Source: Mesorhizobium sp. NZP2077 (GTDB lineage: Bacteria > Pseudomonadota > Alphaproteobacteria > Rhizobiales > Rhizobiaceae). Taken from it: a stretch of DNA of 64,000 nucleotides. This document shows, in pieces, positions 43,331 through 53,243 of this stretch. The translations under genes and the position numbers were made by a program. The notes beneath the pieces are model-generated. The model was not told the origin of the DNA, searched no databases, and saw nothing but the letters and a program-made list of their open reading frames with translations. The stretch's first letter is position 1, and each line of letters opens with the position of its first letter. The stretch lies in the NCBI RefSeq assembly GCF_013170805.1, contig NZ_CP051293.1, positions 5,834,001-5,898,000 of the forward strand, given 5' to 3'.

Positions 43331-45638
43331 TGCTACCCTTGATCTTGACGTCGCCGTCAGCTTTGACCTGGACATCGCCGCTGCCTTGGATGCGGATATC
43401 CTTGCCTTTAATGGAAATCGTGCCATCCTTTTTCATGGTGATGGAGGCGTCGCCGCATATCAGCGTGATCTCGTCGCCGGCATCGATCATCAACTTCTTG
43501 CCGACCTTGATCGAACTGTCTTCGGCAACTTGAATACCGCTGCCCTTGCCGACCTTGAGTGCGTGGCCCCCGCCGATTTCGGTGCTGTCGTCGGCGGCAA
43601 TGCTGGCGCTACGTGCCGCGCCGACGCTGAACGTTTGGGCGCTGCCAACGGTGATACTCTGGTCAGCTCCGACATTGATCGTTTGCGCCGCTCCCACGTT
43701 CCAGCTATCCGCGGTGCCGATGCTATGGCTCTGACTGAGCCCGACAGTGACCGACCGCGTCGCACCGATTGTATTCGTTTGCGGCCCGCCAACGCTTCGT
43801 GTCTCGGACGCCCCGACCGTATCAATGCGAGCCGCGCCAACAGTCACCGTCTGGACAATCCCCACCGTCTGCGAGTGGTTGGAGCCGATTGTCTCCGTCG
43901 AGTTCGAACCGATACCGATCGTCTCATTCGCCCCCACCGTCAGCGACCGGTTCTTGCCCACCGTCTCGGTGTCGTTCGAGCCGATATTGGTCGTCTGGTC
44001 GACGCCGACCTTGACCGTCTTGTTGTTGCCGACGTCCTCGTCGAGGTTGTGGCCGACGGAATGCTTGGCGTCGTGGTCAATGCGGTCGGACTGGTCGTGC
44101 TGGACGAGCTTCTTGCGATCATGCTTGATCAGAAGGTGGTGGTCTTTCTGCGCCTGGAAATTGACCAGTTCGGAGCCGGCCTTGTCCTCGAACATCAGCT
44201 CGTTGTAACCGCCGCCACCTTTCGAGGAGTTGGATTTCCACCCCGACTGCGTTGCGTTGCCCGGCAAGCCATAGGGCGGCATCTGCGAGGCGTTGTAGAC
44301 TCTGCCGGTGATGATCGGCAGGTCAGGGTCGCCTTCGAGGAAGTCGACTATCACCTCCTGGCCGATGCGCGGTATCTGGATGAAACCCCAGCCGCTGCCG
44401 GCCCAGGTCTGCGAGACACGCACGAAGCAGGAACTGTTTTCATTCTTCTTGCCCAGGCGGTCCCAGTGGAACTGCACCTTCACCCGCGCGTATTTGTCGG
44501 TGAATATCTCCTCGCCCGAAGGGCCGACCACTGTCGCCGTTTGCGGCCCGCGCATGATCGGCCGCGCCGTGATCCGCGGCGGGCGATAGGGCAAGGCAGT
44601 CGGCGCGACACCCAGCACGATCTTGTAATTCTCGCTGTGAGCCTCGTTCTGGGTTCTGTAGCCCGGATCGAACAGCCGATATTCGGCGCTGACCACCAGA
44701 TATTCCTGGTTCTGGTCGTCGCGCGGAAAGCTTTCCAGCTTGAAGGTGCAGCCGGAATGGAGGCCGCGCACGGTGCCGACGGCCGTGATGCGCTGGTGCA
44801 CGGCCTGGAGTTCCTCGCGCCGGATGCCGGCCAGGGTGTCGCCGCGCCCGACATCGAGATGCGCCCCAGGCTGGCGATAATTCTCGCCGGAGGCTTCCTT
44901 GTGGCTGAACGGTTGGGCCGACTTCGCCATCAGGTCGGCACCAGGCTTCTTGAAATCATAGTCGGTGTGGGCATAGGCGCCGGGCCGCACCGAACTGCCC
45001 GGAATCCATTCCGTGATGTATTCGACGTCGCGCCGCGAGCCCTGTCCCTCGAAATTATAGGGTATCTTCTCGTAGCCCGGCGCCGGCTTCAGCTTGCTCA
45101 TCGCGTCGCACAGCACCAGCGTGTGCTTGCCCTCGTCATGCTCGAAGAAATAGAAGATGCCTTCGTGCTCGAGCAGGCGCTGGACGAAATCGAGATCGCT
45201 CTCGTCGTACTGGACGCAGTATTCGCGCGAGGGGTACGACCCTTGCAGCCGCTTCTCGAATTTTGCCGTACCGTATTTCGAGAAAATCTTTTCGACGATC
45301 TCGACAGCGGTCATGTTCTGAAAGATCCGGCAATCTGTGGCATTGCCGAGGAACCAGAGCCACGGCCTGACGATCGCTTCGTAGTAGGCCAGCCGGTCTT
45401 CGATGCGGGTCAGGCGAAATTCGGACACCAGACCGCTGAACCACCGTTTCGGATCGGATTCACCTTCGACCGAAACCATGCCCCCCAGCATCTTCAGCGG
45501 ATCGATATCGTGGCTCGGGCTGACGAACCCGACCGTATAGGCAAAGCAGCGGCTGATCTCGTCGCGGCCGACAAGATGCGTGAAGGTCAGCTCGGCGCCG
45601 ACCGGTGTCTGCACAACAGTGGCACGTTCGTTCGGCAT
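43314..45638 (-). CDS. vgrG: Type VI secretion spike protein VgrG (TssI)
   Basis: A 774-residue VgrG trimer subunit with gp27-like and gp5-like domains. TFTHLVGRDEISRCFAYTVGF opens the fold, GIFYFFEHDEGKHTLVLCDA lies mid-domain, and GWGFIQIPRIGQEVIVDFLEGDPD marks the gp5-like OB region. Residues about 526-693 are a long series of TVGxxxxxxIG-type repeats forming the needle, followed by a short tail with SITMKKDGTISIKGKDI. No effector domain is fused. ATG 45638 follows AGGAGGGG. It heads a minus-strand operon with the DUF6484 and TIGR02270 genes. Confidence 0.95.
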   Translation of the reverse strand: MPNERATVVQTPVGAELTFTHLVGRDEISRCFAYTVGFVSPSHDIDPLKMLGGMVSVEGESDPKRWFSGLVSEFRLTRIEDRLAYYEAIVRPWLWFLGNATDCRIFQNMTAVEIVEKIFSKYGTAKFEKRLQGSYPSREYCVQYDESDLDFVQRLLEHEGIFYFFEHDEGKHTLVLCDAMSKLKPAPGYEKIPYNFEGQGSRRDVEYITEWIPGSSVRPGAYAHTDYDFKKPGADLMAKSAQPFSHKEASGENYRQPGAHLDVGRGDTLAGIRREELQAVHQRITAVGTVRGLHSGCTFKLESFPRDDQNQEYLVVSAEYRLFDPGYRTQNEAHSENYKIVLGVAPTALPYRPPRITARPIMRGPQTATVVGPSGEEIFTDKYARVKVQFHWDRLGKKNENSSCFVRVSQTWAGSGWGFIQIPRIGQEVIVDFLEGDPDLPIITGRVYNASQMPPYGLPGNATQSGWKSNSSKGGGGYNELMFEDKAGSELVNFQAQKDHHLLIKHDRKKLVQHDQSDRIDHDAKHSVGHNLDEDVGNNKTVKVGVDQTTNIGSNDTETVGKNRSLTVGANETIGIGSNSTETIGSNHSQTVGIVQTVTVGAARIDTVGASETRSVGGPQTNTIGATRSVTVGLSQSHSIGTADSWNVGAAQTINVGADQSITVGSAQTFSVGAARSASIAADDSTEIGGGHALKVGKGSGIQVAEDSSIKVGKKLMIDAGDEITLICGDASITMKKDGTISIKGKDIRIQGSGDVQVKADGDVKIKGSNVFNN

Positions 45639-45887
45639 GGGTCGTGCCCCTCCTGGACGCGGCCGCCGGCGCGGTGGATTTGAAGTTCCCGCCATCTCAT
45701 CAGGAACTTTTCAGGCCCGCCGCACCAGGCCATGTTGAGCCTACCACATGTTGTCGCGCCGACCAAAGAGGAGGCACGGCGGAAAAACCTTACCATGTCG
45801 ACGCATCGCCTCGAAACGCTGCTGTCCTGTTGGATGTGCAAACTGCTAGAATGTGGAGTATCGGTCAGTGTTCGACGGCGATCCTGG
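45639..45887. promoter_or_regulatory. Divergent region between vgrG and the second FHA gene
   Basis: A 249-base region between divergent genes that should hold the vgrG promoter and a promoter for the second FHA gene. In-frame extensions of both neighbours run into it but lack homology. No clear hexamers or inverted repeats were identified. Confidence 0.4.
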
Positions 45888-46934
45888 ATGTACATCAGTC
45901 TGCAAATCAACAATGTCGATGCCTTGCCTGCGGGCATCTCGACCGGCTACGCGGCGCGGGATCGCGGCTTCGAAATCGGACGCGATGCTTGCGACTGGAC
46001 CTTGTCGGACCCCGACAAATTCATCTCGGGCCGGCATTGCGAGGTCCGCTACGAGGCAGGCGCGTTCTGGCTGCACGATGTCTCGCGCAACGGCACCTAC
46101 ATCAACGGGTCAAGTCAGCGCATGACCGGCCCGCATCGGTTGGGCAATGGCGACCGGATGCTGATCGGCCGTTATGTCATTTTCGTCTCGATCGATGAGG
46201 AGCGCGCCACGACCGGTCATCCCAGCCACGGTTCGACGCAGCGCGAAATGCCGGCCGCGGCAGGCCGGTCGCTGGAATTCGGAGATGGGCCGTTCTTCGA
46301 TCCCGCGGAGCAACGGTCCGGGCAGCGGGTTGCGGCATTGACGTTCCCGTCGCCTTTGCCCTCGACCAGGGAAGATGTGCTTCGGGAAATCGCGATCGGA
46401 GCCGGCATCTCGCCGGAATTGCTGCAATCGCGCGACCCGCATGAAGTTGCCGCCGAAATCGGCGGGGTGCTGCGGACGGTGGTCGAGGAACTGACCTTGC
46501 TGCTGAAGGCGCGCGCGGCGGCAAAGATGCTGGCCAAGAGCACGCAACGAACGATGATCAGCGCCGCCGACAACAATCCCTTGAAGTTCGTTCCGGGAAC
46601 CGACGAGATCCTCGAAATCATGTTCGCACGGCGCCGAGCCGGTTATCTCGATGCCAGGCGCAGCATCGAGGATGCATTCCGCGATCTCAAGACGCACGAA
46701 TTCGCCACCTATGCCGCCATGCAGGCGGCGCTGTCGCGGCTGCTTGACGACCTGTCTCCGGAAGCGATCGGAAGAAAGCTTCCGCCGACATCATTCTCGT
46801 CGAAAAAGAGCCAGGCCTGGGACGCTTTTGTCGCGACCTGGCGAACCATGGAGGAATCCCACGAGAACGGCATGTTGGACATATTCCTGGCCTATTTCAG
46901 CGAAGCCTATGCCAAGGCCGACAAGCAGAAATAG
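45888..46934 (+). CDS. FHA-domain type VI accessory protein, copy 2
   Basis: A 348-residue protein with an N-terminal FHA domain (about 8-100: FEIGRDACDWTL, ISGRHCEVRY, SRNGTYING) and a C-terminal VasC-type domain (about 180-348: NPLKFVPGTDEILEIMF, FATYAAMQAALSRLLDDL). It is shorter than copy 1 because the long Pro-rich linker is missing. ATG 45888 begins the conserved part; an in-frame start at 45732 would add 52 unlike residues. It precedes the second tssL-tssM pair and the pppA-ppkA genes, so it may serve that module. Confidence 0.85.
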   Translation: MYISLQINNVDALPAGISTGYAARDRGFEIGRDACDWTLSDPDKFISGRHCEVRYEAGAFWLHDVSRNGTYINGSSQRMTGPHRLGNGDRMLIGRYVIFVSIDEERATTGHPSHGSTQREMPAAAGRSLEFGDGPFFDPAEQRSGQRVAALTFPSPLPSTREDVLREIAIGAGISPELLQSRDPHEVAAEIGGVLRTVVEELTLLLKARAAAKMLAKSTQRTMISAADNNPLKFVPGTDEILEIMFARRRAGYLDARRSIEDAFRDLKTHEFATYAAMQAALSRLLDDLSPEAIGRKLPPTSFSSKKSQAWDAFVATWRTMEESHENGMLDIFLAYFSEAYAKADKQK

Positions 46935-47234
46935 GCGCTCCAGCGGAGCCGTGGCGTTGCAGCCGATGAAGATACTTCTTCGGTGCGCTGCATCCGGTTC
47001 CAATCGAGAATTTGCGGGATTACGATCGCATACGACAATTCGCCAAGCGGGTAAGGCTGATCGACCTGGGGGTCTGCGGCAAATGTCATCTTACGGCGGG
47101 ATAGCAAGTTTTAGTCTGCCTTCCTCAAGACAGAGCCCTGACCTGCGGGGCCTGCCTTTGCTTTACCTGACCGCGAGAAGCTTTGCGCCTGTCCGCCAAG
47201 AGGGCGGACGTCAGGCGCGGACGGGCGATCGGCC
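46935..47234. promoter_or_regulatory. Gap between second FHA gene and second tssL, with a hairpin
   Basis: A 300-base gap with no supported gene. Its end holds a strong stem at 47185-47218: GCGCCTG and TCCGCC pair with GGCGGA and CAGGCGC around an AAGAG loop, with a three-base bulge. The stem ends 16 bases before the tssL start, where no clear Shine-Dalgarno site is visible. A promoter may also lie here, but none is obvious. Confidence 0.45.
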
Positions 47235-48728
47235 ATGAGCTCGAAAGACGATCCTTTCGGCCCGGCGGGCAAGACCGTCATTCGCGCCACGCCACGGCGT
47301 GAGCGAAAGCCGGCGCCCGTCTCTCAGGAGCCCGCTCGGGATGGCGGGCAACCGTCGCAGGTCAAGGACTCGACCGTGTTCGATCCCGGCGTCGGCCGAC
47401 ATACACCGCCGGGCTGGGCATCCGGGACGGTAATCTATCAGGGAACGCCTTCCGCGGCCGCTGCGGTGCCGGCGCCGGCCCTGCGGCAGGAGACCCTGCT
47501 CAATGTCACCGACGGTATCCGATATTCCGCGGCAAACCCGATCCTTGCCGCGGCCGCACCGTTGCTGATGCTGTTCGGCCAGCTCAGGCTTGTCCCCGTC
47601 GAGAGACAGGCGGAGCCGTTGGCCGAACATGTCGCTGAGGCGATTGATAAATTCGACAGGGCACTGGAGAAATCGGGCGTTGCCGAAGAGGATGCGCGGA
47701 TTGCGAAATTTGTTCTCTGCGAAACCGCCGACGATCTCATCGGCAACCTGCCTTGGCCGCGCAAAGACGTCTGGGCGCAGCACAGCATGCTGTCGCAGTT
47801 CTTCCACGTCGAGCCCAACGGCACGGGCTTTTTCGAAGCGCTGAACAAAATCCTGGCCATTCCGGAGGCACATTACGACCTGCTCGAACTGATGCATGCC
47901 TGCCTGTCGCTGGGGTTCGAGGGGCAGTATAGAGGCCTGACACACGAGGACACCAATCTTGAACGCGTCCGGCGCGACGTCTACGAAACGCTTCGCTATT
48001 TCAAGCCTCGTGCGGACGCGGACATCTCGCCCCGCTGGCAAGGCCTGGCGGCGACGATGACGCAATCGTCGACACGCCTTCCGCTCTGGGTCGTCGCGGC
48101 AGCAGCGTCGGCGCTGCTGACAGCGGCGTTTTTCGCACTTCGTGTCTTCATCACCAATGAAGGCGACGCTACTGCCGGTGAATTGCTGGCACTCACCCCA
48201 TCGACACCGATCGCCATCGAGCGGGCCAGCGTGGCGCCATTGGCGGAGCCGGTGAAAGTCGCTCCCCCTGCAGCCACAACCACGCAGATTGATCGCATCC
48301 GCTCGGCGCTGGCCAAGGAAGTCGAGGCCGGCGGGCTGACCGTGGGCACGAAGGGCGACTTCATCGTCGTGGAAATCAACAATCTCCTGCTGTTCCAGTC
48401 CGGCAGGGCCGATGCGAAACCGGAGTTCCAACCCATAGCCGCCGATATCGCTGCCGCCCTGGAACCCGAGCGCGGCCCGATCAGGATCGTCGGCCATACG
48501 GACAATGTGAAGCCGCGAAAATCGAGCCCGTTCAAGTCCAACTTCGATCTCTCCGTCGCCCGGGCGAAGGCCGTCGAAACGATGGTGGCGCCGAAGTTCA
48601 GCGATCCTTCGCGGCTGACCGTCGACGGCAAGGGCGAGGACGAGCCGATCGCCGACAATGCAACGCCGGAAGGCCGCGCCAAGAACCGCCGTGTCGATGT
48701 GATGATCGCCAAGGAGGAAACATTGTGA
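47235..48728 (+). CDS. tssL2: Type VI secretion membrane protein TssL with OmpA domain, copy 2
   Basis: A 497-residue DotU/TssL paralogue. A disordered N-terminus (about 1-85) precedes the DotU domain (about 90-270; NPILAAAAPLLMLFGQLR, FVLCETADDLIGNLPW, YDLLELMHACLSLGFEGQYRG). A membrane segment is at about 279-300 (LPLWVVAAAASALLTAAFF). The OmpA-type domain follows (VEINNLLLFQSG, GHTDNVKPRKSS, AKNRRVDVMIAKE). Both functional halves look intact, so this is not a pseudogene. It is followed by the second tssM after 22 bases. Confidence 0.93.
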   Translation: MSSKDDPFGPAGKTVIRATPRRERKPAPVSQEPARDGGQPSQVKDSTVFDPGVGRHTPPGWASGTVIYQGTPSAAAAVPAPALRQETLLNVTDGIRYSAANPILAAAAPLLMLFGQLRLVPVERQAEPLAEHVAEAIDKFDRALEKSGVAEEDARIAKFVLCETADDLIGNLPWPRKDVWAQHSMLSQFFHVEPNGTGFFEALNKILAIPEAHYDLLELMHACLSLGFEGQYRGLTHEDTNLERVRRDVYETLRYFKPRADADISPRWQGLAATMTQSSTRLPLWVVAAAASALLTAAFFALRVFITNEGDATAGELLALTPSTPIAIERASVAPLAEPVKVAPPAATTTQIDRIRSALAKEVEAGGLTVGTKGDFIVVEINNLLLFQSGRADAKPEFQPIAADIAAALEPERGPIRIVGHTDNVKPRKSSPFKSNFDLSVARAKAVETMVAPKFSDPSRLTVDGKGEDEPIADNATPEGRAKNRRVDVMIAKEETL

Positions 48729-48750
48729 GCACGGCCGGTTGGAAGCGCCG

Positions 48751-51700
48751 ATGACGCGTTGGCTGCTGCGGATCTTCAGCATGATCGCGCTGGCCAGTTT
48801 TTCGGCGGCAGTGTGGTTTGTCGGACCTTTGATCCGCTTCGCCGATAGCCGTCCTCTCGGACCTGTCTGGCTGCGCGCGGCAATCATCGCTGTGATCGTG
48901 GCGGCCTTGGCGCTCTTCTATGGATTGCGTTTCTGGCGGATGCGCAAGGCGCAAAAAGCGCTGGAGACGGCCGTTGCCCGCAATGACGACAGGGATGACG
49001 ACTCGCAGGTGCTCGAGACGCGGATGAACGAGGCGATCGCCGCGCTCAAACGGTCGAGCGGCAAGCGCAATTTCCTCTATGAGGTCCCCTGGTACATCAT
49101 CATCGGCCCGCCCGGCGCGGGCAAGACAACGGCACTGGTCAATTCGGGCCTGAATTTTCCGCTGGCGGGTTCCGGCGATGCCCAGCCAGTCGCCGGCGTT
49201 GGCGGAACCCGCGCTTGCGACTGGTGGTTCACCGATCAGGCCGTGCTGATCGACACCGCCGGACGCTACACGACGCAGGAGTCCAATGCCGGGAGCGACA
49301 GCAAGAGCTGGCTCGCCTTCCTGTCGCTGCTCAAGAAATACCGCACACGGCAACCGATAAACGGCGTCATCCTGGCGATCAGCCTTGCCGATCTCATCGG
49401 CCTCGACGATCAGCAGCTTGACGCTCACGTCGTCGAGATACGCAGTCGTCTGCGGGAAATCCACGAGACGCTGAAAATCCAGTTTCCGGTGTATCTGCTG
49501 TTCACCAAGGCCGATCTCGTCGTCGGGTTCATGGACTATTTCGGCGCTTTCGACGAGCCACGCCGCCGCAAGGTCTGGGGCGCGACATTCCAGACCAGCG
49601 ATCGCATCAAGAACATGGCTGCCGAAGCGCCGGCCGAATTCGATGCACTGGCAAGGCGCCTGGTCGAGGAGATGCCCGACCGCCTTCAGGAAGAGGTCGA
49701 TCCGGTCGCGCGCATGTCCGTCTTCGGCTTTCCGGCACAGTTCGGCGCGCTGAAGGGCCGAGTTGCCAGTTTTGTCGCCAGCCTGTTCGATCCGACCCGC
49801 AGCCAGGTCAATGCCAGCCTGCGTGGGCTCTATTTTTCGTCAGGCACGCAAGAGGGAACGCCGATCGATCAGGTGCTGGGTGCGATAGGCCGCAGCTTCG
49901 GCAGCAATTCCCGCGCCCATCTTTCCGGAAGCGGCAAAAGCTTCTTTTTGCATGATCTGCTGACCGGCGTCATTTTTGCCGAATCCGGATGGGTCTCCTA
50001 CGACAAATCGGCGACAAGGCGGGCAGTGATCGCCAGATTTGCCGGGCTTAGCGCCAGTGCCTTGATCGCAGCAGCGGCTCTCGGCACCCTGGCCCTGAGC
50101 TTCACGGCCAACAGGTCGCTGATTGCCTCCACCACGCAGGCCATGGGCCAGTATCGCACGACGGCGGACGCGCTGCTCAAAAGCACCGAGGTCACCGATG
50201 TCGACCTCGAAAACGTCATCGGTCCGCTTGACCAGTTGCGCGACCTGCCGGCCGGGTTCGAAACCGGCGACATGCCGACACCGATCGAGGAGACGTTCGG
50301 CCTCAGCCAGCGGGAGCGACTGCTTTCGGCGTCCAAGACGGCTTACCGGCAAGCACTGGAACGCATGTTCCGATCGCGCCTGCTGATCCAGGCCGAGCGG
50401 ACGATCCAGGCCAAAATGGCCGACCCCGCCGCGCTCTACGAGCCGTTGAAGATCTATCTGATGCTTGGCGGCAAGGCGCCGAAGGTCGACGACGCGTTGA
50501 TCGTTTCCTGGATGAAGCAGGATTGGGAGCAGAACCGCTATCCAGGCGAAAACAACCGCGCAGGACGCGAGCAGCTCGAAAAGCATTTGCGCGCCATGCT
50601 TGCCCTGGACGACGCCTATGATCCGGTTTTCGAACTCAACCAGCCGCTCGTCGAAGCCGCTCAGCGCTCGCTCGGGCGCATGAGCCTTGCCGACCGCGCC
50701 TCCGCCTTGATCAAGTCTGCGGTATATTCGGCAGCGCTGGAGGATTTTTCCGTTTCTGTCAAAGGCGGACCGGAGGCGCAGCTCCTGTTCGAGCGTGTCG
50801 ACGGCGGCGACCTGTCAGGCCTTCGTGTTCCCGGCCTCTATACCTATGCGGGCTTCAACACCTTCTATCTCGGTCAGCTCTCGCGCATTGCGCAGACGCT
50901 CGTCGACGACCAGTGGGTCCTTGGCGGTGGCGGCGAACAGGGCGGTATCGATCAGGAACTGCTCAAGCTCGGCCCCGAACTTCTCGATCGCTATGGCAAG
51001 GAATTTGCAGCGGCGTGGAACAGCGTTCTCGACGGGTTGAAGTTCAAGGCGATGTTGAAGGACAAGCCGCACTACATCGCGCTTTCCGCCGTCGCCTCGC
51101 CCACCTCGCCGATCGAACAGCTGTTTACGGCGATCGCCGACGAAACCGCCCTGACGCGGGAGGCCAAAGACTCAGGCACCGGGGTTGAGGCCGGCACGGT
51201 TCAAGGCCAGTCTCCGGACGCAGCAAAGATGGCCAAGGGTCTGGCTCGTATCGGCATACAAATCGCCACCGGAAAATCACAAAGCCGTGCCGGCACGGGA
51301 TCGGCAGCAGCGCAAAACCAGAGCCCCGGGGCCAATATCGAAGCGCAGTTCAGGTCGTTCCAGGCCCTGGTGAGCGGCCCTGCCGGACGCCGCCCGATCG
51401 ATGCCTTGACCCAGAATTTCCGTGACATCTACCAGAGCCTGAAACTGGCGACCGACGTGCCGTCGCAAACGGAACGCGTCAACGCCAATCTGCAGCTGCA
51501 GATAGCTACCCTTCGCGCCAATTCCTCGCGCCTGCCCAAGCCACTCGCCAGAATGGTCAATGCGACGGCGGACGAGTTTGAAGGCAACGTCACGGAGACT
51601 TCGGTGGCGAATTTGAACCAGATGCTCGACCAGGCGGTCACGGCACCTTGCGAAGCGGCGATCAACGGCCGTTATCCTTTCTCCGGCACCGGCGCCGACG

Positions 51701-52305
51701 ACATGGCGATGGCGGATTTCGCCAAACTGTTCGCACCGGGTGGGCTGCTGGACCGGTTCTTCGCGCAAAATCTCGCTTCGCTGATCGACATGAGCGGCCA
51801 GGACTGGAGCTGGAAACAGGATGCGCGCTTCGGCCGCGACCTGTCGAAGTCGACGCTGAAAAACTTCCAGCTGGCGGCCGAAATCCGCAGCGCGTTCTTT
51901 CCCCAGGGCGGTTCGGCGCCTTCGGTCAGCATCACCTTCACGCCGTTCTCACTGCATGGTGATGCCGATGCGGCGGTGCTCGATGTCGACGGCCAGACCG
52001 TCCAGAGCAACCAGGCGGGCAGCGCGCCGAGCACCTTGACATGGCCGAGCGGTGCAGCTTCGGGATCCGCCAGCCTGAGCCTCACGCCAGAGATGCCAGG
52101 CCGCGAATCCAGCATCAAGTTCGAAGGGCCGTGGGCGCTGAAGCGGCTCATGGACAAGGCGACCATCACCGGCACCGACAACAATGTCCAAGCGCGCTTC
52201 GTGATCGGCGGACGCGACGTCACCTATACGATCCAGACTGGCTCCGGCCCCAACCCGTTCCTGCTTCCGGCACTTTCCGGATTCAGCTGTCCGAAGGCGT
52301 TTTGA
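48751..52305 (+). CDS. tssM2: Type VI secretion membrane protein TssM (IcmF), copy 2
   Basis: An 1184-residue TssM paralogue. Membrane segments lie at about 6-28 and 42-60, with Walker A GPPGAGKT at 119-126, then VLIDTAGRYTTQES, a third membrane segment near 423-446, and a full periplasmic region ending ALSGFSCPKAF. It aligns throughout with copy 1 but is clearly divergent. ATG 48751 has GGAAG upstream; an in-frame TTG at 48739 is less likely. With the second TssL it makes a complete second inner-membrane module. Confidence 0.95.
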   Translation: MTRWLLRIFSMIALASFSAAVWFVGPLIRFADSRPLGPVWLRAAIIAVIVAALALFYGLRFWRMRKAQKALETAVARNDDRDDDSQVLETRMNEAIAALKRSSGKRNFLYEVPWYIIIGPPGAGKTTALVNSGLNFPLAGSGDAQPVAGVGGTRACDWWFTDQAVLIDTAGRYTTQESNAGSDSKSWLAFLSLLKKYRTRQPINGVILAISLADLIGLDDQQLDAHVVEIRSRLREIHETLKIQFPVYLLFTKADLVVGFMDYFGAFDEPRRRKVWGATFQTSDRIKNMAAEAPAEFDALARRLVEEMPDRLQEEVDPVARMSVFGFPAQFGALKGRVASFVASLFDPTRSQVNASLRGLYFSSGTQEGTPIDQVLGAIGRSFGSNSRAHLSGSGKSFFLHDLLTGVIFAESGWVSYDKSATRRAVIARFAGLSASALIAAAALGTLALSFTANRSLIASTTQAMGQYRTTADALLKSTEVTDVDLENVIGPLDQLRDLPAGFETGDMPTPIEETFGLSQRERLLSASKTAYRQALERMFRSRLLIQAERTIQAKMADPAALYEPLKIYLMLGGKAPKVDDALIVSWMKQDWEQNRYPGENNRAGREQLEKHLRAMLALDDAYDPVFELNQPLVEAAQRSLGRMSLADRASALIKSAVYSAALEDFSVSVKGGPEAQLLFERVDGGDLSGLRVPGLYTYAGFNTFYLGQLSRIAQTLVDDQWVLGGGGEQGGIDQELLKLGPELLDRYGKEFAAAWNSVLDGLKFKAMLKDKPHYIALSAVASPTSPIEQLFTAIADETALTREAKDSGTGVEAGTVQGQSPDAAKMAKGLARIGIQIATGKSQSRAGTGSAAAQNQSPGANIEAQFRSFQALVSGPAGRRPIDALTQNFRDIYQSLKLATDVPSQTERVNANLQLQIATLRANSSRLPKPLARMVNATADEFEGNVTETSVANLNQMLDQAVTAPCEAAINGRYPFSGTGADDMAMADFAKLFAPGGLLDRFFAQNLASLIDMSGQDWSWKQDARFGRDLSKSTLKNFQLAAEIRSAFFPQGGSAPSVSITFTPFSLHGDADAAVLDVDGQTVQSNQAGSAPSTLTWPSGAASGSASLSLTPEMPGRESSIKFEGPWALKRLMDKATITGTDNNVQARFVIGGRDVTYTIQTGSGPNPFLLPALSGFSCPKAF

Positions 52306-52464
52306 GATGGGCTTCGAACTTTTCAACGCGGTGACACCCTGCAAGAGCCGCAGGCGCCCAGACCTTAATTTCGATACTTTAATGGCCGAGCCTGTGGCAG
52401 ACTGGCGAGAGCGGGCGCCCGGGAGTGCGACGCAGAGGACGCGTGAGACGCGTTTGGTGGCAAG

Positions 52465-53238
52465 GTGAGCGATGTCGCCCTTCCCTTTGACAGTTTCGGC
52501 GTGAGCCACAAGGGCTGTGTCCGCGAGGTCAACGAAGACAACTATCTGCTCGAGCCACGAACCGGGCTTTGGGTGGTGGCCGACGGAATGGGCGGACATG
52601 ATGCCGGAGAGGTCGCCTCGGCCAGCATTGTCGACCACCTGGCCACGATCGGCATCGCAAGCTCAGCTCCGGATCTGCGGGCGCGTTTCGAGGACAGGCT
52701 GAGCCGGGCCAATGCCGAGATCCGTGGCATATCGGAGTTGCGCGGCATCACCATCGGCTCCACCGTCGCCGCCCTGTTGGCGATGGACGGACGGTTTGCC
52801 TGCCTTTGGGCGGGTGACAGCCGGGTCTATCTGATCCGCAACGCCACGATCTCGCAGATTTCGAAGGACCACACCGAAGTGCAGGAACTGCTGGATCGAG
52901 GCATGATCAGCGCGGCCGAGGCTCTGACCTGGCCACGCCGCAATGTCATCACGCATGCGGTCGGCGTGAGCGACGACTTCGTCATCGACTTCCAGCAGGG
53001 CGAACTGATACCGGGGGACATTTTCGTACTGGCCACCGACGGGCTGACGGCACATGTCACCGACGCGGAGATCGAGGCCGCAGTGGTGTCGGCGACGCCT
53101 CAGGCGGCCTGTGAAAACCTGCTGGAAACGGTTCTGGCGCGCGGCGGAACGGACAATGTCACCATTGTGCTGGTAAAGATCGGAAACGGGCGCAATGGAC
53201 AATCGCTCCACCCTGATCTGTCCAGAGCGGAGGGCTGA
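52465..53238 (+). CDS. pppA: Type VI secretion PP2C-family serine/threonine phosphatase PppA
   Basis: A 257-residue PP2C-type phosphatase. The metal-binding motifs are VNEDNYL, VVADGMGGHDAGEVAS, WAGDSRVYLIR, ATDGLTAHV and GGTDNVTIVLV. In Pseudomonas T6SS, PppA reverses PpkA phosphorylation of the FHA protein and turns the system off. The start is GTG 52465. It lies five bases before ppkA, and a 159-base gap separates it from tssM copy 2. Confidence 0.93.
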   Translation: MSDVALPFDSFGVSHKGCVREVNEDNYLLEPRTGLWVVADGMGGHDAGEVASASIVDHLATIGIASSAPDLRARFEDRLSRANAEIRGISELRGITIGSTVAALLAMDGRFACLWAGDSRVYLIRNATISQISKDHTEVQELLDRGMISAAEALTWPRRNVITHAVGVSDDFVIDFQQGELIPGDIFVLATDGLTAHVTDAEIEAAVVSATPQAACENLLETVLARGGTDNVTIVLVKIGNGRNGQSLHPDLSRAEG

Positions 53239-53243
53239 GGCTG

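Noticed and set aside
42957..45683. A 908-residue open frame on the plus strand opposite vgrG
   Set aside because: The minus strand carries an unmistakable VgrG; the opposite frame only mirrors its repeats.
47211..48887. A 558-residue minus-strand open frame
   Set aside because: It is antisense to the second tssL and has no coherent protein features.
52307..52468. A 53-codon frame between the second tssM and pppA (starts MGFELFNAV)
   Set aside because: It has no convincing homology or ribosome binding site and its end overlaps the pppA start. It could be a real leader peptide, but the sequence does not support it.
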